Assembly: GCA_027382625.1 (NCBI GenBank)
Contig: JAJKFJ010020804.1
Coordinates: 1-64,000 of the forward strand
Source: Tetmemena sp. SeJ-2015
Lineage: Eukaryota > Ciliophora > Spirotrichea > Sporadotrichida > Oxytrichidae
Length of the DNA stretch: 64,000 nt
Reading direction: 5' to 3'
Part shown: positions 60,702 to 64,000 of the stretch, in pieces
How the letters are laid out: every line of letters begins with the position of its first letter
Numbering within the stretch: the stretch's first letter is position 1
Made by a program: the position numbers and the translations under genes
The notes under the pieces: generated by a model
Seen by the model: the letters and a program-made list of their open reading frames with translations, nothing else
Told to the model about the DNA's origin: nothing
Databases searched by the model: none

Positions 60702-63700
60702 ATGAATAATTAGCATTCTCCAGATCAAATGAACCAAGAGCAGATGAATAGTGCAGCAGATCATGAATTCAGTCATTCTTATTGAAATTTCCTATTTATT
60801 GGATGAATTCCAGAATTCTAGGCCGAACTGCTTAACTCAAACGAGATGTCGCAAAATATAAAGCCAATAGAGAGTGAGCTTCCTCAAAAAGAGAAAAGCA
60901 GATTTAATTAGCCAATTTAAAATAGGGCGGGAAAAGGTTCTTATCAAAGACAAGATGATGTTGATGAAGAAGATAAGTACCAAAATAATCGAGCACAGGA
61001 AGGCCCCAATGATGATGAAGATAGAGGACTCATCTAAAAGCACAAGAGAGATTTCGGCTCTGTCGATAGCTCAAAGACTGATTAGAGATTTAACATTGAA
61101 ATTAAGTATTTAACTTTTACTTTAAATAAAAGATTCATGAATTTCGAACGTAAAGAAAAAGCAGAAGATAGCAATAATTTATCCCCAGATAAGACAACTA
61201 TCCATGTTGACAATCCATTTATGGGAGGCTAAATAAATTATCTATATTCTATTTATTGCTAACAGATAAAAATTGATCCTTAAGGAGTTAAGAACAATAA
61301 ACCACTAAAGTGTTAGAGTTTAAATCTAATGCTTTTATGTTAGTTTTACAAATGAAACTTAGAATAATAAAGAAGCTTCTGCGAATGAATTGACAAGGAG
61401 CAGAAAGCTTAAGAATAAGAATACCGGTATAGACCTGGGTGACACTATGGTAAAAACTGCGAAGCCAAAAAAATGGAGATTGTAAGTTAGAAATTAAAAA
61501 CTCTTTCATTTCAGTTACATCTCTAACGCTTAGAATTAATTACAATACATTTTATAGTTGCAACTTTCTCAGATAGATAGAGCCCTTAGCTAATATAGAT
61601 ATTGAGGCAATCACCAGTCAAATATCAGATAGCTTAAGCAAGTAAAGGAAGGCTGAGGAAAATTGGTAAAGAGTCAGAAAAATGAAACATCGAATCATAG
61701 GAGTAGGAATGTAAGAAAACTTTTAAAAACATGAACTTCGATATAGAATGAAAAAACTTCTCACTTCAAACCGAGTCCTAAGAGATGGAAGATCCTTTGC
61801 TAATTAGGAGAAATATATAATCAGGAATACAGATAAAGCTTTCTTAGCATCTTAAGTTCTCCTCTACATATATGTAATTATTTCATTTAACTTTGCTTAC
61901 ATCTTAAGTTTCCTCCTCGTTCCATATATGTAACTTACTTTCATTTTTACTTTGGAATAGAATAGCGTTTGACTTGATACCCCTAGAGCGCCACAATCTG
62001 CGCTGGTTAGAATTCAGCCTGGATTGGATAATTCTCTCTAATATTGTAGTTCAGTTCTTCACAGCAGCTACTAATGAAGAAAGAGTTTCGCTCAATTCAA
62101 TAGCAAAGAAGTACTTCCTCGGTTTCTTTGTATTTGATTTACTCTCGTGCATTCCTGGCATTGCAACTCTAAAAATTGTAATTTATTTACCTTCATTTTA
62201 TAAGCAACAGTTGAGAGACCGATTTGGCCCTACTATTTTAAAGTTATAAGATATGCGCACATTAAGCGCTTACTTGACCAAATTCAAAATATTCAAAAGA
62301 ACCTCAAGGCTTACTTTTTAGATAGCCAAGAAAGATTCGACAACTTCTTTACACTCTTCAAGTAAATTTCAAAATTGTGTATTAATCTTTGGTGATAGAA
62401 TGTTGTTCTATTTGACTATGCTGTTCCACATCTTGGCTTGCATTTGGATTTTAGTCGGCTATACTGAAAATGGCTGGATTCATTAAATTGCGGATGATAA
62501 TGATCAAGCTAGTGAGCTTTACATGTAATTATTAAAATCTTACAAAGAAATAGAAGATAAAAACTAATTATTGACTTGTGTGGTAAACTCTGTAGATTTG
62601 TAACTGCTGTGTATTTCGTGGTGACTACTGCTACTACAGTTGGCTATGGAGATAATTACGCATTTAACCCGAGAGAGAAAGTGTACATGATTTTCTTGGA
62701 GTTCACTGGCATCTGTATATTCTCAATCATTACTGGAAACATCACTGGCCTAAAGTCGATCAAGAAGATAAGTTAGATCCTAGACAAAAAGGTAAGCTAA
62801 AATAAGATTTTGCTGATAGTGTATTTTAGAGTGCGGAGATTGAAAGTTATCTGGGTGATATTGACATGTCCATACCAACCAAGGATATGGATTCAGAAAC
62901 CTATGATAGAGCTATCAACTACATCAAGAATAGTTACCTCAAAGGAGTTTTCCAAAGTCTTAAAGATTATGCTTTATTAAGTGAGTGGAATTAGTTTATT
63001 AAAGAAGGAGAATTTTACAAAAATTTGACTCCATAACTTAAGAATGATCTAGTTAAAGAAGTATTGGAGGATTATTACCGCCAGTTTTTCTTCTTTTTCC
63101 ATGATGTGCAGAACAAGAATTCAGCTGATCCTGTCTTCATTCGTAAAATTCTCTCTAACTTAGACTGCTAAATGTAAGAAATCGTGTTTTAAGTTCGATA
63201 TAGTTTTTCCCTTTCCAAGATATCATAAAATCTGGGGACATCGTAAATAGACTATACTTTTGCCACAAAGGAAACGTGATAATTATTTTAATCATTTGCA
63301 TTTGAGATAATCAGCTCCTCATTTTCCGATGCATTGATTTCTCTTCCAATAGAGATGCAAATCTTCTTTTTTTTATCGAGGTCAGGAAAAGTTAATAAAG
63401 AGATCTTTTTAATTTTAAGTGTTTCAGATAATGTGAGAAGTTAGCATAGCTAATAGGCAGCAGATAATAGCAATCAAACTATAAATGCAAATGATGAAAA
63501 CTAAAAACGTCCAGCCTCTCGCTTTTCTAGCATCCCCACTATTACTTACATAGCTATCCTTATATCTTTTTACAATTAGTTGATCTCTATTTTATGATCC
63601 TTCCTCAAGGTTCTTTCTTCGGAGATTATCAAATTCTCTTCAATCTGCCTTCAAATTACTCCTTCCAAGCTTTTTCCTCTGAGGAAACTCTGTGCATGAG

Positions 63701-63935
63701 TCTCTCTTCAAGTAAATTCCTGTAAATTTGCGAGCAGTTCCCCAAATTCCATTCTTTCTTGTGCTAGAGAGCTCTCATGCGCAGAAACCACTTTAGAATG
63801 AAAGAGCGCCAGGCTAAAGCAGATGTCCTCAATTCAAGAAGCAGAAAGAGACACCTTGAAACTGAGACAGAGATGAATAAAGAAAAATCCAAGAAAATGC
63901 AAAGGTAGATTGCCAATAACAATCTCTAAACGTGA
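60702..63935 (+). CDS. Six-transmembrane potassium channel with C-terminal cyclic-nucleotide-binding-like domain
   Basis: After ten IESs (417 bp) and two introns (129 bp) are removed, 896 codons remain from ATG 60,702 to TGA 63,933-63,935. Layout by residue: 1-310 Gln/Asn/charged, disordered; S1 about 318-341, ending VPYRIAFD; S2 about 357-380; S3 395-420 (FVFDLLSCIPGI); S4 420-436, weakly charged (KVIRYAHIKRLLDQ); S5 462-485 (FHILACIWILVGY); pore TTATTVGYGD about 529-538; S6 548-570 (FTGICIFSIITGNIT); C-linker; cyclic-nucleotide-binding fold about 700-830 (DIIKSGDIVNRLYFCHKGKV, PQGSFFGDYQIL) with a Gln/Asn-rich insert. The usual phosphate-binding Arg after FGE is not visible (FGDYQIL then NYSFQAF), so ligand binding is doubtful. 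It acts in a membrane as a K+ channel. The paralogue is at 58.0 kb. Confidence 0.93.
60765..60812 (+). other. IES 1 of the channel gene, 48 bp, pointer GAATTC
   Basis: GAATTC at 60,765-60,770 and 60,813-60,818. The insert carries an in-frame TGA (at about 60,786). A third GAATTC at 60,805 would leave the wrong frame, so the outer pair is preferred. Confidence 0.75.
61228..61257 (+). other. IES 2 of the channel gene, 30 bp, pointer GCTAA
   Basis: GCTAA at 61,228-61,232 and 61,258-61,262. Removal keeps the frame (30 bp) and joins NPFMGGQ to QIKIDPQG. Frame does not force it; it is inferred from the pointer and the AT-rich content. Confidence 0.6.
61317..61341 (+). other. IES 3 of the channel gene, 25 bp, pointer AGTTT
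   Basis: AGTTT at 61,317-61,321 and 61,342-61,346. The 25 bp removal makes the frame change needed between KNNKPLK and TNETQNNKEAS. A nearby TGTTAG pair (27 bp) does not change frame and fits less well. Confidence 0.75.
61482..61572 (+). other. Intron 1 of the channel gene (about 91 bp)
   Basis: Starts GTAAGTTAG. With the acceptor TTTCTCAG at 61,572 the exons join KPKKWR-L-QIEPLANIDIE in frame. An acceptor at 61,557 (TTTTATAG) is also in frame; the first AG at 61,514 (TTTCAG) runs into a TGA. Confidence 0.7.
61926..61956 (+). other. IES 4 of the channel gene, 31 bp, pointer ATA
   Basis: ATA at 61,926-61,928 and 61,957-61,959. Removal fuses LLVPY to RIAFD at the end of S1 and corrects the frame. 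The pointer is only 3 bp, but the protein junction fits channel relatives. Confidence 0.75.
62184..62233 (+). other. IES 5 of the channel gene, 50 bp, pointer TATTT
   Basis: TATTT at 62,184-62,188 and 62,234-62,238. Removal joins S3 to S4 (KIVIYFKVIRYAHIKR) and makes the required frame change. Confidence 0.8.
62355..62385 (+). other. IES 6 of the channel gene, 31 bp, pointer TCTT
   Basis: TCTT at 62,355-62,358 and 62,386-62,389. Removal joins FFTLF to GDRMLFYL before S5 in the right frame. A 7 bp alternative with ATT repeats (ATTGTGTATT at 62,374) also restores frame but is unusually short. Confidence 0.65.
62574..62602 (+). other. IES 7 of the channel gene, 29 bp, pointer ACT (or TGTG)
   Basis: ACT at 62,574 and 62,603, or TGTG at 62,579 and 62,608, are the same 29 bp apart. 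The first gives LLTAVYFVV, the second LLTCVYFVV, both leading into TTATTVGYGD. Confidence 0.7.
62792..62829 (+). other. Intron 2 of the channel gene (38 bp)
   Basis: Starts GTAAGC and ends TATTTTAG. It lies between DKK and SAEIESYLG and is shared with the paralogue at 58,335. Confidence 0.85.
63186..63202 (+). other. IES 8 of the channel gene, 17 bp, pointer GTTTT
   Basis: GTTTT at 63,186-63,190 and 63,203-63,207. Removal gives QEIVFFPFQDIIKSGD, the expected start of the cyclic-nucleotide-binding fold, and corrects the frame. Confidence 0.8.
63269..63383 (+). other. IES 9 of the channel gene, 115 bp, pointer AGGAAA
   Basis: AGGAAA at 63,269-63,274 and 63,384-63,389, in the same codon phase. 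Removal joins LYFCHKG to KVNKEIFLIL; without it the frame hits TGA. Confidence 0.85.
63556..63596 (+). other. IES 10 of the channel gene, 41 bp, pointer ATCCTT
   Basis: ATCCTT at 63,556-63,561 and 63,597-63,602. Removal joins TYIAIL to PQGSFFGDYQIL, corrects the frame and removes a TGA. Confidence 0.9.
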
Positions 63936-64000
63936 TTTGGTTAGAGCTTTTATTTTAACTATAAAGATTAAATGACAGAAGGAAGCTTCTTGATTCAGAT

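Noticed and set aside
61311..61337. TGTTAG repeat pair as the IES boundary in the channel gene
   Set aside because: Its 27 bp spacing does not make the frame change needed; AGTTT at 61,317/61,342 does.

Overview
The window looks like micronuclear (germline) DNA of a hypotrich/spirotrich ciliate of the Oxytricha-Stylonychia type. It is very AT-rich. Long reading frames appear only if TAA and TAG are read as glutamine and TGA as the only stop. At the right end, two genes become intact only after short AT-rich segments flanked by 3-10 bp direct repeats (pointers) are removed, which is how internal eliminated sequences (IESs) sit between macronuclear-destined segments (MDSs). No prokaryotic feature, rRNA, tRNA or CRISPR array was seen. 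All coordinates were worked out by hand.

Left part (1 to about 43 kb): a repeat-rich, apparently germline-limited region. Positions 1-17.4 kb hold three diverged tandem copies of a 4.5-6 kb unit. Each carries minus-strand remnants of one gene family, called family A here. Unit 1 is interrupted by a 1,127 bp foldback transposon with 209 bp terminal inverted repeats and a TA target duplication; unit 2 preserves the empty site. A second family A branch lies at 22.9-24.4, 26.7-28.1 and 38.0-38.6 kb. The 26.7 kb copy is the best preserved and has a small GT-AG intron at a position shared with the 23 kb copy. Two further repeated coding families occur: family B (18.5-19.2 and 41.6-42.4 kb, direct) and family C (35.9-36.4 and 58.7-59.4 kb, inverted).

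Middle part (about 42.7 to 57.9 kb): a block rich in the word CAACTTT, a strong hairpin, then about 14 kb of less AT-rich DNA with no convincing gene and no visible relation to the repeats on the left. One small GC-rich island at 50.1-50.35 kb may be a relic gene.

Right part (57.9 to 64 kb): MDSs in macronuclear order on the + strand. A fragment of a potassium channel at 58.0-58.45 kb has an IES splitting its selectivity filter. After family C comes a tiny 62-residue gene in four MDSs (60,102-60,608). It is followed 93 bp later by a nearly full account of a second potassium channel with a cyclic-nucleotide-binding-like domain (60,702-63,935): eleven MDSs, ten IESs and two introns. Removing these leaves exactly 896 codons ending in TGA. 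The two channel copies share an intron position, so they are paralogues.
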